Positions 1 through 5,355 of a stretch of 5,584 bases of DNA are shown one piece after another; positions within the stretch are counted from its first letter, which is position 1, and every line of letters begins with the position of its first letter. Under the pieces are notes generated by a model. It saw only the letters and a list, made by a program, of their open reading frames with translations, was not told the DNA's origin and did no database searches. The position numbers and the translations under genes were made by a program. The DNA comes from Sulfurovum sp. (GTDB lineage: Bacteria; Campylobacterota; Campylobacteria; Campylobacterales; Sulfurovaceae): positions 1 to 5,584 of the forward strand of contig JALTYW010000033.1 of NCBI GenBank assembly GCA_027046415.1. The letters are read 5' to 3'.

Positions 1-264
1 CCTCATCAAAGAGCTTGGTACCCAGGCACTTCTGTAACACCCAGCCGTCTTGGCTGCATCAACGACACCCTGCTCTCTATGATGGCACTGCGCAGTTTTG
101 ATATCACCTTTGAGTGGTGTGTCAACCTTTACGAAGATAGAGAAGATTTTGCAAAGGTTACACAGCCCTATTATGATGCTGTGTTCCCGGAATGGTGGAG
201 CGTGAAAAATGGCATCGATGATTTTAGTAGGAGGTTTGCATCAACATCCACTTTTGCTTCATAA
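1..264 (+). CDS. C-terminal part of an unrecognised protein (5' end outside window)
   Basis: The frame is open from base 1 to a TAA at 262-264 and gives the last 87 residues of a protein whose start lies left of the window. An internal ATG at 79 could give a 61-aa product, but the frame stays open upstream and the upstream residues (RAWYPGTSVTPSRLGCINDT) look like ordinary folded protein, so I read it as a truncated gene, not a small one. The visible part is rich in aromatic residues, for example a YYDAVFPEWW stretch, then a low-complexity Ser/Thr/Phe tail. There is no evident membrane segment, signal or catalytic motif. I do not recognise the family. It ends 65 bases before pyrB, and a promoter lies between them, so it need not be in the same operon. 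Confidence 0.65.
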   Translation, partial: PHQRAWYPGTSVTPSRLGCINDTLLSMMALRSFDITFEWCVNLYEDREDFAKVTQPYYDAVFPEWWSVKNGIDDFSRRFASTSTFAS

Positions 265-290
265 AGCATACGCACCTTTTACCACTCCTT

Positions 291-299
291 TGTTATAAT
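291..299 (+). promoter_or_regulatory. Predicted extended -10 promoter for pyrB-pabB
   Basis: TG at 291-292, one base, then a perfect TATAAT at 294-299 make a canonical extended -10 element. No convincing -35 box lies about 17 bases upstream. Short T-runs at about 252, 277 and 289 fit the T-rich upstream regions known for Campylobacter promoters. Transcription would begin near 305-307 and give a leader of about 23 bases, too short for an attenuator or riboswitch. The match is seen in the sequence; activity is inferred. Confidence 0.7.
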
Positions 300-315
300 C
301 GCATATCTTATACTT

Positions 316-320
316 AGGAG
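316..320 (+). promoter_or_regulatory. Ribosome binding site of pyrB
   Basis: AGGAG at 316-320 sits 8 bases before the ATG at 329. This is a strong Shine-Dalgarno match at good spacing and fixes the pyrB start. Confidence 0.8.
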
Positions 321-328
321 TCACATTC

Positions 329-1210
329 ATGCAGCATCTTGTCGATACGACCGATCTCTCACAGGCGCAGATCTTACAAATTTTAGAAGATGCGAAACGT
401 TTTAAAGTACAACGTCCGCCTCAGCTGCTGAATGACAAACTCTTCATCACCCTCTTTTTCGAACCCTCTACCCGCACACGAAGCTCTTTTGAGGTAGCTG
501 CCAAACGGCTTGGGGCATCGGTGGTACATCTTGATCCCAGCCGTTCTTCGACTAAAAAGGGAGAAAGCCTTGAAGACACCTTTGCCAACCTCTGTGCCAT
601 GGGACCTGACGGGGTGATCATCAGACATGAGAGCAATGACGCCCCCGGTCAGCTTGCGCAGATGCAGATGACCTCCGTCATCAATGCAGGAGCAGGAAAT
701 TATGCACACCCGACACAGGCACTGCTCGATCTCTTTACGATTACAGAGCATTTTGACGGGAATATTTCAGGAAAGACCATTGCCATTGTCGGAGACATTG
801 CCAACTCACGCGTAGCAAGCTCCGGCATTCGGCTGCTGACACGCATGGGTATGAAAGTGGTGCTGGTTGCACCTGAACCTTTTATGCCAAAAGAGACGAA
901 CCTGCCATGCTATGAACATCTTGAAGAGGTCATTGACAAGGTTGATGTGATCATGAGCCTGCGTGCACAGCTTGAACGTCATGCCAAACCTATCTTTGAC
1001 AACTATGAAACCTATGCAACGCACTACTGCATCACCAAAGAGCGCCTTAAAGAGAGAGATATTCTGCTGCTGCACCCGGGTCCTGTCATGCGCAACATCG
1101 ATATCAGTGACGAAATGCTCGATGACCCCCGCTGTAAAGTACTCGAGCAGGTCAAAAACGGCGTATTTGTCCGCATGGCAGTCCTTAAACTACTACTGCT
1201 TGACAGCTAA
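329..1210 (+). CDS. pyrB: Aspartate carbamoyltransferase catalytic subunit
   Basis: PyrB condenses carbamoyl phosphate with L-aspartate to form N-carbamoyl-L-aspartate, the committed step of cytosolic pyrimidine synthesis. The 293-aa length is close to the usual catalytic chain (about 300). The carbamoyl-phosphate loop FEPSTRTRSSFE carries STRTR at residues 47-51. SSTKKGES at 73-80 holds the lysine that reaches in from the neighbouring subunit. R99-H100, HPTQALLDL from residue 127, and HPGP at 249-252 are the other active-site elements. LRAQLER at 211-217 matches the aspartate-binding segment. No residue known to be essential looks missing. No regulatory pyrI gene follows; pabB begins 12 bases downstream, so the two genes are probably co-transcribed from the promoter at 291-299. 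Assignment is near certain. Confidence 0.98.
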   Translation: MQHLVDTTDLSQAQILQILEDAKRFKVQRPPQLLNDKLFITLFFEPSTRTRSSFEVAAKRLGASVVHLDPSRSSTKKGESLEDTFANLCAMGPDGVIIRHESNDAPGQLAQMQMTSVINAGAGNYAHPTQALLDLFTITEHFDGNISGKTIAIVGDIANSRVASSGIRLLTRMGMKVVLVAPEPFMPKETNLPCYEHLEEVIDKVDVIMSLRAQLERHAKPIFDNYETYATHYCITKERLKERDILLLHPGPVMRNIDISDEMLDDPRCKVLEQVKNGVFVRMAVLKLLLLDS

Positions 1211-1222
1211 AAAAGAGAAAAA

Positions 1223-2230
1223 GTGGATAAACAACCTCCCTCTTCTCTACCTGCCGAAAGCCCTTGGCTTTCCCAACAGCAGGGTTTTGAAGCCATCAAC
1301 CGGTTAGGAGGCTCCCGCACTCCGTTTCTCTTCATTGTCTCCTACGACAAACAAAAGATCTTTGCACAGCCGCTCCACACCCTTGACAACGACATCTGTT
1401 ACAAACTTGAGGATTGGCGCAACTACCCGGTACAAAAACGTACCAAGCCCTACACCCTTGCCAAGTTTCCGGTAGATTTTACACACTACCGCCGTGCTAT
1501 CGAAACAGTACAGGAGGAGATACGCTCAGGCAACACATACCTGCTCAATCTGACGTTTGAGACGCCTGTAGAGACCAACCTCACCCTCAAAGAGATCTTC
1601 ACCTGGGCACAGGCAAAATTCAAACTTTACTTCAAGGGAGAGTTCATTTGCTTCTCCCCCGAACGATTTGTCGAGATAGAGAGCAACACCATCGCCACCT
1701 ATCCGATGAAAGGGACGATAGATGCTACCCTTCCCAATGCCAAAGAGACAATTTTGGCTGATGAAAAAGAGATGGCAGAGCATGTCATGATCGTCGATTT
1801 GATGCGAAACGATCTTGGCATGGTCGGTACCGATGTCAAGGTTGAAACATTCCGTTATACTGATACCATCCGTGCAGGAGATAAACCGCTTTTACAGGTC
1901 AGCTCCAAGATCACTGCATCTCTTCCCAAAGACTGGCACACACAGCTTGGCACCATTCTTGAGAGACTCACACCGGCAGGCTCCATCACAGGTACCCCTA
2001 AAAAACGTACTGTCGAGATCATCGATGCGGTCGAAACCTATGAGAGAAGATTTTACACCGGTATCTTTGGCATCTACAACGGTACCGACCTGCGTTCAGC
2101 CGTAATGATACGTTTCATGGAAGAGAGAGAAGGAAATCTCTACTACAAAAGCGGTGGCGGCATTACTATCGATTCAGATGCACGTAGTGAGTATGAGGAG
2201 TTGATCGATAAAATCTATTTACCGTTGTAG
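1223..2230 (+). CDS. pabB: Aminodeoxychorismate synthase component I
   Basis: PabB converts chorismate, with ammonia from a PabA-type glutaminase, to 4-amino-4-deoxychorismate, the precursor of p-aminobenzoate for folate. The C-terminal chorismate-binding domain is complete: YPMKGT at residues 160-165, HVMIVDLMRNDL at 187-198, PAGSITGTPK at 251-260, and GGGITIDSDARSEYEE at 311-326. Lysine 163 in the PxKGT motif is diagnostic of PabB; anthranilate synthase TrpE usually has alanine there. At 335 aa it is shorter than E. coli PabB (about 450), with a reduced N-terminal part, as in many bacterial short PabBs. The frame is bounded by the pyrB stop, and the GTG at 1223 is the first usable start, with only a weak purine-rich AGAGA before it. 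The first 25 residues are Pro/Ser/Gln-rich, so a later non-ATG start is possible. Neither pabA nor the pabC lyase is in view. Confidence 0.95.
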   Translation: MDKQPPSSLPAESPWLSQQQGFEAINRLGGSRTPFLFIVSYDKQKIFAQPLHTLDNDICYKLEDWRNYPVQKRTKPYTLAKFPVDFTHYRRAIETVQEEIRSGNTYLLNLTFETPVETNLTLKEIFTWAQAKFKLYFKGEFICFSPERFVEIESNTIATYPMKGTIDATLPNAKETILADEKEMAEHVMIVDLMRNDLGMVGTDVKVETFRYTDTIRAGDKPLLQVSSKITASLPKDWHTQLGTILERLTPAGSITGTPKKRTVEIIDAVETYERRFYTGIFGIYNGTDLRSAVMIRFMEEREGNLYYKSGGGITIDSDARSEYEELIDKIYLPL

Positions 2231-2264
2231 CACACAAAGAAGATCCTTTTAGGATATGATGCAC

Positions 2265-2792
2265 CTACAGACAACCTCTGGCTGGGCGGTGCACCCACCG
2301 GTACGCTCTGTCTTCCCGAACAGGTGATACAAACACCGTACTGGTCTGCCGCCATGCATCTACCACAATACCATCAAGCACTTTACCGCCTTTACGCGTC
2401 ACTGCCAAGGCATTGTGTTCCAGCCAGTAAGACCCTATGTGTGCCCCGATCAAGTGAAAACCAAAATGTGGATAATGCGACTCTCTCTCCTTCAAATAAC
2501 GGTAGAGCCCGTCACTGAAATGATAGCAGAGCCCTTTCTTTTTAATCCCGGTTTTAACCAGAAAGTTGTGGAGTTTCGGCGGTGTACTACGGTCAAACTC
2601 CCGATTCAGTTGTACCGCACGGGTGATTATATCATGTGCCAGAAGCCTTCTCTCCTCCCTGGAAGCATTATTGTCAAGCCCCTCAAGCAGATCTACAAGT
2701 CTCATCTCTGTCGTTTTAGGGGGTTTCATGGGAAGATCACTGCAACCTGAAAAGAGCAGTATCAGGATGGCACTAACGTAAAAGATACGCAT
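2265..2792 (-). CDS. Predicted lipoprotein with putative Cys-His-Asp (transglutaminase-like) triad
   Basis: The protein is 175 aa. Residues 1-17 form a lipoprotein signal peptide, MRIFYVSAILILLFSGC, with lipobox LFSGC and the lipidated cysteine at 17. Serine at +2 would allow outer-membrane sorting under the enterobacterial rule, which may not hold here. After a charged, helix-prone segment (about 30-70) come GLCYHFSDGLY with C89, SYWLEHNA with H126, and GIVVDAWR with D145. The order Cys, His, Asp with these spacings resembles a papain/transglutaminase-like fold, and I recall similar GLCY...EHNA...DPWR lipoproteins in other proteobacteria; the enzymatic role is inferred. A start at 2822 would add 10 residues before the signal peptide and has no ribosome binding site. 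The ATG at 2792 has GGAG just upstream, so I chose it. The gene overlaps the end of the rhomboid gene by 20 bases and is the last gene of the operon. Confidence 0.8.
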   Translation of the reverse strand: MRIFYVSAILILLFSGCSDLPMKPPKTTEMRLVDLLEGLDNNASREERRLLAHDIITRAVQLNREFDRSTPPKLHNFLVKTGIKKKGLCYHFSDGLYRYLKERESHYPHFGFHLIGAHIGSYWLEHNALAVTRKGGKVLDGIVVDAWRQTSTVFVSPVREDRAYRWVHRPARGCL

Positions 2793-3456
2793 AGTGCTCC
2801 GGAAGTGTATATGCCAAGGCATACCATATCAATACAACCATCGTGATGCCAAAAGGAACAAGCGCTTTTTGAGAACGGGCAACCAAAAAGCCACCGACAA
2901 ACCCGGTCACGAATCCTCCGATATGTGCACTCATATCAATGGAGGCAACAGATAACCCCAGAAAGAGGTTCAATCCGATAATAACAGCAAAATCTTTCAG
3001 TATCTCTCTGCCCTTTTCAGTGGCAATACGATCCCTGTGAGCAAGGAAAAAGCCGCCCAGCGCACCAAACACACCGAAGATAGCACCGGAAGCACCGATA
3101 CCCACACTTTCAGGGTGCATATAGAGTGAGGCTACCCCGCCTGCAAGTCCGGAAAAGAGATAAATGGTAATATAAGCAGCCCTAGAGAAATAGAGCTCCA
3201 TCCCTCGGCCTATAAGATAGAGTGAGAACATATTCATAAGGATGTGTGTCATGCCCCCATGCAGGAACATGGCACTCAAAAGCCGCCACCACTCACCTTT
3301 GAGCACCACAAGCGGTCCGTACAGTGCACCCATATCGACCAGTGTTTGCAGATCAATATCTACAATGTCACCACTTAAAACAATACTTATCAGGAAAACA
3401 AAGAGATTGAGGACAATAATCCCATAGGTCAGTGGGTAGCGCGAAAACGCCTGCAT
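2773..3456 (-). CDS. Rhomboid-family intramembrane serine protease
   Basis: The protein is 227 aa and polytopic. Rhomboids cleave transmembrane substrates within the inner membrane using a Ser-His dyad. The signature elements are all present: GEWWRLLSAMFLHGG at residues 54-68, HILMN at 71-75 (His and Asn of the oxyanion region in TM2), GIGASGAIFG at 119-128 with catalytic Ser124, and SAHIGGFVTG at 176-185 with catalytic His178. Hydrophobic segments lie near 11-29, 59-83, 95-113, 118-139, 155-170, 176-193 and 198-218. This suggests the six-helix core plus one extra C-terminal helix (6+1). It should be an active protease; the substrate is unknown. The ATG lies 4 bases after the stop of the preceding gene and has no good Shine-Dalgarno site, so translation is probably coupled. 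The next gene overlaps its last 20 bases. Confidence 0.93.
   Translation of the reverse strand: MQAFSRYPLTYGIIVLNLFVFLISIVLSGDIVDIDLQTLVDMGALYGPLVVLKGEWWRLLSAMFLHGGMTHILMNMFSLYLIGRGMELYFSRAAYITIYLFSGLAGGVASLYMHPESVGIGASGAIFGVFGALGGFFLAHRDRIATEKGREILKDFAVIIGLNLFLGLSVASIDMSAHIGGFVTGFVGGFLVARSQKALVPFGITMVVLIWYALAYTLPEHYAYLLR
2797..2800 (-). promoter_or_regulatory. Ribosome binding site deciding the lipoprotein start
   Basis: On the minus strand GGAG lies 4 bases before the ATG at 2792-2790, inside the 3' end of the rhomboid gene. The alternative ATG at 2822 has no such site. The lipobox distance (17 residues) supports the same start. Confidence 0.6.
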
Positions 3457-3460
3457 CGTA

Positions 3461-3844
3461 TCAGCAGATTGCTTCTGCGAAGATCACTCCGTCAATGCCT
3501 CCACGGGCAATTCTGCTGATCTCTTTCTCGCTGTGTATCAAAACCAGTATGCGTGTATCAAAAAGATACTCCTGTGCAATAGGCTGTACCATCATCGCTG
3601 TATCTTCATCACAAATCATATAGGATGCACCAAGTGCATTGGCATAGATAGCATCATCAAGCGTATTGACCACCACTGCATAGGCAAGGTCATTTTTCTG
3701 GCAGTAGCTTGCCAAAGTGTGTGAATCGACAAGCGGTTCAAGCAGTACCACCTGATCGGGTCTGCTTTTTTTGATATCATCAAGTGAATAGACTCGGCAA
3801 AACTCCGGACTTTCAATCCATGGATGTCCAATCAGTATCATCAT
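3461..3844 (-). CDS. Conserved-looking 127-aa protein of unknown function
   Basis: I do not recognise this protein. It is soluble (no signal peptide or membrane segment) and looks like alternating strands and helices: strand-like MILIG, QVVLLEPL, AYAVVVN, ASYMICDE, RILVLI and DGVIFAEAI separated by amphipathic stretches. The ALGASYMICDED and GIDGVIFAEAI segments look like successive beta/alpha units of a barrel or Rossmann-like fold, but the protein is too short for a full barrel. It has four cysteines (16, 48, 78, 127), the last being the C-terminal residue. Codon structure, a strong AGGAG site and tight packing (15 bases after the zinc-ribbon gene, 4 before the rhomboid gene) support it as real. 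Two adjacent ATGs compete: 3844 (site 3 bases away) and 3841 (6 bases away); 3841 has the better spacing, and I list the longer form. Confidence 0.8.
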   Translation of the reverse strand: MMILIGHPWIESPEFCRVYSLDDIKKSRPDQVVLLEPLVDSHTLASYCQKNDLAYAVVVNTLDDAIYANALGASYMICDEDTAMMVQPIAQEYLFDTRILVLIHSEKEISRIARGGIDGVIFAEAIC

Positions 3845-3847
3845 ACA

Positions 3848-3852
3848 CTCCT
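3848..3852 (-). promoter_or_regulatory. Ribosome binding site of the 127-aa protein
   Basis: AGGAG on the minus strand sits 3 bases before the first ATG (3844) and 6 before the second (3841). The spacing favours the second ATG as the true start. Confidence 0.65.
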
Positions 3853-3859
3853 TTATGGT

Positions 3860-4075
3860 TTATGCACATTCATCACAATAGTATTTGCCATTGATCAGTG
3901 TCGTCTCTTCCACACTGACATAGGTACCGCATTTACTGCACTCTACCATGGTATCACCTTCTGCATCTTTCCGTTTCGGTGTACCCGCTTTTTTGCCAAG
4001 ACTCGGAAGCTGCCCGCCAAATAGCTTATAGATAAAGATCCCGATTATAGCAAAAACAATCAGTTTTAATATCAT
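3860..4075 (-). CDS. PP0621-type small membrane protein with C-terminal zinc ribbon
   Basis: This is a 71-aa protein. Residues 1-19 ([19 protein letters not shown]) form one hydrophobic segment that would anchor it in the inner membrane. A basic linker follows (KKAGTPKRK), then two CxxC knuckles: ECSKC (C46, C49) and YCDEC (C67, C70), a four-cysteine zinc-ribbon pattern at the C-terminal end. The architecture and the MVEC..CGTYV...YYC..C layout match what I recall as the PP0621 family, whose function is unknown. The positive linker suggests the zinc ribbon faces the cytoplasm, an inference from the positive-inside rule. The start ATG overlaps the rsmG stop as ATGA, and GAGGG lies 5 bases upstream, indicating translational coupling to rsmG. 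Confidence 0.85.
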   Translation of the reverse strand: MILKLIVFAIIGIFIYKLFGGQLPSLGKKAGTPKRKDAEGDTMVECSKCGTYVSVEETTLINGKYYCDECA

Positions 4076-4671
4076 TCATTCCCTCGTATGTACAGGTAGT
4101 TTCTCTGATTCTTCTGTACTATATCATAATATAACTGATGTTGCACATCCTCAATTTCATCAAACACCCTACTGCCCTTATAAAAGAGGTATTCTGTATG
4201 TCTATCACTAAGTTTTTGGGTCAAGTCAAGCAAGAGAGCAGTATTGGTTACAGCACGACTGCTAATAAGGTCAAAGGGAGGATATTCAAGCATCTCCACT
4301 CTTTTAGGTTCTACTTTCACATTTGAAATATCTATGTCTATGCACACATACTTTAAAAAAGCCACTCGTTTCTTCAAAGGTTCAGAAAGAACCACGTCTG
4401 TATCAGGCAATGCAATTGCAAGAACCAAACCGGGGAAACCTGCTCCTGTTCCTACATCCAGGAGACTCTGTGGCTTTTGAATAAATGTCAATGGGTAAAG
4501 AGCATCAACAATATTGTCGTAAATGGCTTCAACTGTTCTGGCACCTGTAAGATTGTGCACACTATTCCACTCACACAAAAGCGAAGTAAACCTTTCCAGT
4601 CTGGAGATTGTCTGATCATCCAATATGATATTTTCAGATACCAATCTCCGTTTCAATGCTTCACTACTCAC
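4072..4671 (-). CDS. rsmG: 16S rRNA (guanine-527 N7)-methyltransferase
   Basis: RsmG (GidB) uses S-adenosylmethionine to methylate N7 of G527 in 16S rRNA within the 30S subunit; its loss is known to give low-level streptomycin resistance. The 199-aa length fits the family. The N-terminal WNSVHNLTG at residues 35-43 matches the family's WN..NLT element. [13 protein letters not shown] at 70-82 is the SAM-binding motif I, followed by an acidic residue in [11 protein letters not shown] (E97) and by ISSRAV at 136-141. The start is a GTG at 4671; no in-frame ATG exists upstream before the ribA stop, and the next methionine is far inside. The ribosome binding site is weak (GGAAA about 9 bases upstream). 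ribA ends 16 bases before it, and the zinc-ribbon gene overlaps its stop by 4 bases. Confidence 0.97.
   Translation of the reverse strand: MSSEALKRRLVSENIILDDQTISRLERFTSLLCEWNSVHNLTGARTVEAIYDNIVDALYPLTFIQKPQSLLDVGTGAGFPGLVLAIALPDTDVVLSEPLKKRVAFLKYVCIDIDISNVKVEPKRVEMLEYPPFDLISSRAVTNTALLLDLTQKLSDRHTEYLFYKGSRVFDEIEDVQHQLYYDIVQKNQRNYLYIRGNE
4081..4085 (-). promoter_or_regulatory. Ribosome binding site of the zinc-ribbon gene, inside rsmG
   Basis: GAGGG on the minus strand sits 5 bases before the ATG at 4075, within the last codons of rsmG. It supports independent initiation in addition to coupling through the ATGA overlap. Confidence 0.6.
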
Positions 4672-4687
4672 TATTCTATTTCCATTT

Positions 4688-5263
4688 CTAAAGCAGATGC
4701 CCCATCTGCTCTTTTTTTGTTTTTAGATACGCTTCATTATGAGGATTGGGTGCAATCTGAATCGGCAACCGTTCTACAATCTCAATGTCTGAAAGACTCT
4801 CGATCTTTGCTGGATTGTTGGTTAGCAGTTTAAGCCGCTTAATACCCATGTGGTGCAATATGAACTCTACAATCTCATAAGTACGTTCATCTGCACGAAA
4901 ACCGAGCTGATGATTTGCGGCTACTGTATCAAATCCTTGGTCCTGCAAAGCATAGGCATTGACCTTATTAAGCAGCCCGATATTACGCCCCTCCTGACGG
5001 TGGTAAATCACCATACCACCCTCTTTGGCAATCATATCCAGTGCAAAATCAAGCTGCTCACCGCAATCGCACTTAACCGAGCCGATGGCATCACCGGTCA
5101 GACACTCCGAGTGTACTCTGACAATGGGAGTATCAAGTTTGTGTAGATTGTCAGTAAAGATAGCAAGATGTTCTTTACCCTGATCATCTTTGAATGCCTG
5201 TATCTGAAAGGTTCCATGTCTGGTCGGCAGGGTTGCGATTTGTGAGATCTCTATGTTTTTCAT
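4688..5263 (-). CDS. ribA: GTP cyclohydrolase II
   Basis: RibA opens the imidazole ring of GTP, releasing formate and pyrophosphate, to give the first dedicated intermediate of riboflavin synthesis. The 191-aa length is that of the stand-alone enzyme; there is no N-terminal RibB (dihydroxybutanone phosphate synthase) domain. [10 protein letters not shown] at residues 49-58 and KCDCGEQL at 64-71 supply the zinc cysteines C54, C65 and C67. [11 protein letters not shown] at 87-97 and [11 protein letters not shown] at 120-130 hold the active-site residues, with D125 and R127 matching the catalytic Asp/Arg of the family. [12 protein letters not shown] at 147-158 completes GTP binding. It is the first gene of the minus operon, divergent from hemB. 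No Shine-Dalgarno sequence precedes the ATG, and a -10-like box ends only 6 bases upstream, so the message may be leaderless. Confidence 0.98.
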   Translation of the reverse strand: MKNIEISQIATLPTRHGTFQIQAFKDDQGKEHLAIFTDNLHKLDTPIVRVHSECLTGDAIGSVKCDCGEQLDFALDMIAKEGGMVIYHRQEGRNIGLLNKVNAYALQDQGFDTVAANHQLGFRADERTYEIVEFILHHMGIKRLKLLTNNPAKIESLSDIEIVERLPIQIAPNPHNEAYLKTKKEQMGHLL

Positions 5264-5269
5264 GGCAAG

Positions 5270-5275
5270 ATTATA
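5270..5275 (-). promoter_or_regulatory. Predicted -10 box of the ribA operon
   Basis: The minus strand reads TATAAT at 5275-5270, a perfect -10 hexamer, with TG directly before it. The region 17 bases further upstream falls in the heptamer repeat and reads TTCCTA, a poor -35. Only six bases (CTTGCC) separate the box from the ribA ATG, so transcription would start at or within a base or two of the start codon. Confidence 0.55.
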
Positions 5276-5289
5276 CAGTAAGAATGAGC

Positions 5290-5314
5290 AATTAGGAATT
5301 AGGAATTAGGAATT
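5290..5314. repeat. Heptanucleotide tandem repeat (AATTAGG, 3 full copies plus AATT)
   Basis: AATTAGG occurs at 5290-5296, 5297-5303 and 5304-5310 without mismatch, followed by a partial AATT at 5311-5314. It lies between the divergent ribA and hemB genes, outside any coding frame I accept. Such short perfect arrays can change length by replication slippage. Any effect on the two flanking promoters is inference. Confidence 0.9.
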
Positions 5315-5318
5315 TTTA

Positions 5319-5335
5319 GTTAAAATGGTTAAAAT
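5319..5335 (+). promoter_or_regulatory. Direct repeat GTTAAAAT x2, candidate hemB -10 region
   Basis: GTTAAAAT occurs at 5319-5326 and again at 5328-5335 (9-base period). Each copy contains TAAAAT, a five-of-six match to the -10 consensus, at 5321-5326 and 5330-5335. The first would give a hemB leader of about 23 bases, the second about 14. No -35 box is evident. This is the only plausible hemB promoter in the 92-base gap, but the region is so AT-rich that chance matches are expected. Confidence 0.35.
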
Positions 5336-5344
5336 TATTTATTT

Positions 5345-5348
5345 GAGG
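5345..5348 (+). promoter_or_regulatory. Ribosome binding site of hemB
   Basis: GAGG at 5345-5348 lies 7 bases before the ATG at 5356, a good Shine-Dalgarno match that fixes the hemB start. Confidence 0.65.
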
Positions 5349-5355
5349 CTATAAA

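Noticed and set aside
265..328. Attenuator or pyrimidine-sensing leader upstream of pyrB
   Set aside because: The predicted leader is only about 23 bases and shows no hairpin, U-tract or leader peptide.
383..751. 122-aa minus-strand open frame inside pyrB
   Set aside because: It lies fully within pyrB, which has an unmistakable product. The translation is Cys/Arg-rich with no motif, and there is no plausible ribosome binding site.
963..1307. 114-aa plus-strand open frame bridging pyrB and pabB
   Set aside because: It overlaps the 3' end of pyrB and the start of pabB in another frame and has no recognisable domain. The two real genes explain the region.
1815..2105. 96-aa plus-strand open frame inside pabB
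   Set aside because: It is an alternative frame of the conserved chorismate-binding domain with a low-complexity Ser/Pro/Arg-rich translation.
1223..2230. Anthranilate synthase component I (trpE) as the identity of this gene
   Set aside because: The PMKGT motif has the lysine typical of aminodeoxychorismate synthase; TrpE usually has alanine there. The short length and the absence of trp neighbours also favour pabB.
2243..2255. Inverted repeat ATCCT-TTT-AGGAT in the gap between the convergent pabB and lipoprotein genes, a possible bidirectional terminator
   Set aside because: The stem is only 5 base pairs and AT-rich, and neither strand has a U-tract after it. It is in the right place but too weak to call.
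2415..2750. 111-aa plus-strand open frame opposite the lipoprotein gene
   Set aside because: The minus-strand gene has a lipobox, a ribosome binding site and conserved-looking motifs. The plus-strand frame has none of these.
4477..4833. 118-aa plus-strand open frame opposite rsmG and ribA
   Set aside because: It spans the junction of two certain minus-strand genes and its translation shows no family features.
4850..5146. 98-aa plus-strand open frame opposite ribA
   Set aside because: It is antisense to the zinc-binding and GTP-binding core of ribA, with no ribosome binding site and no domain.
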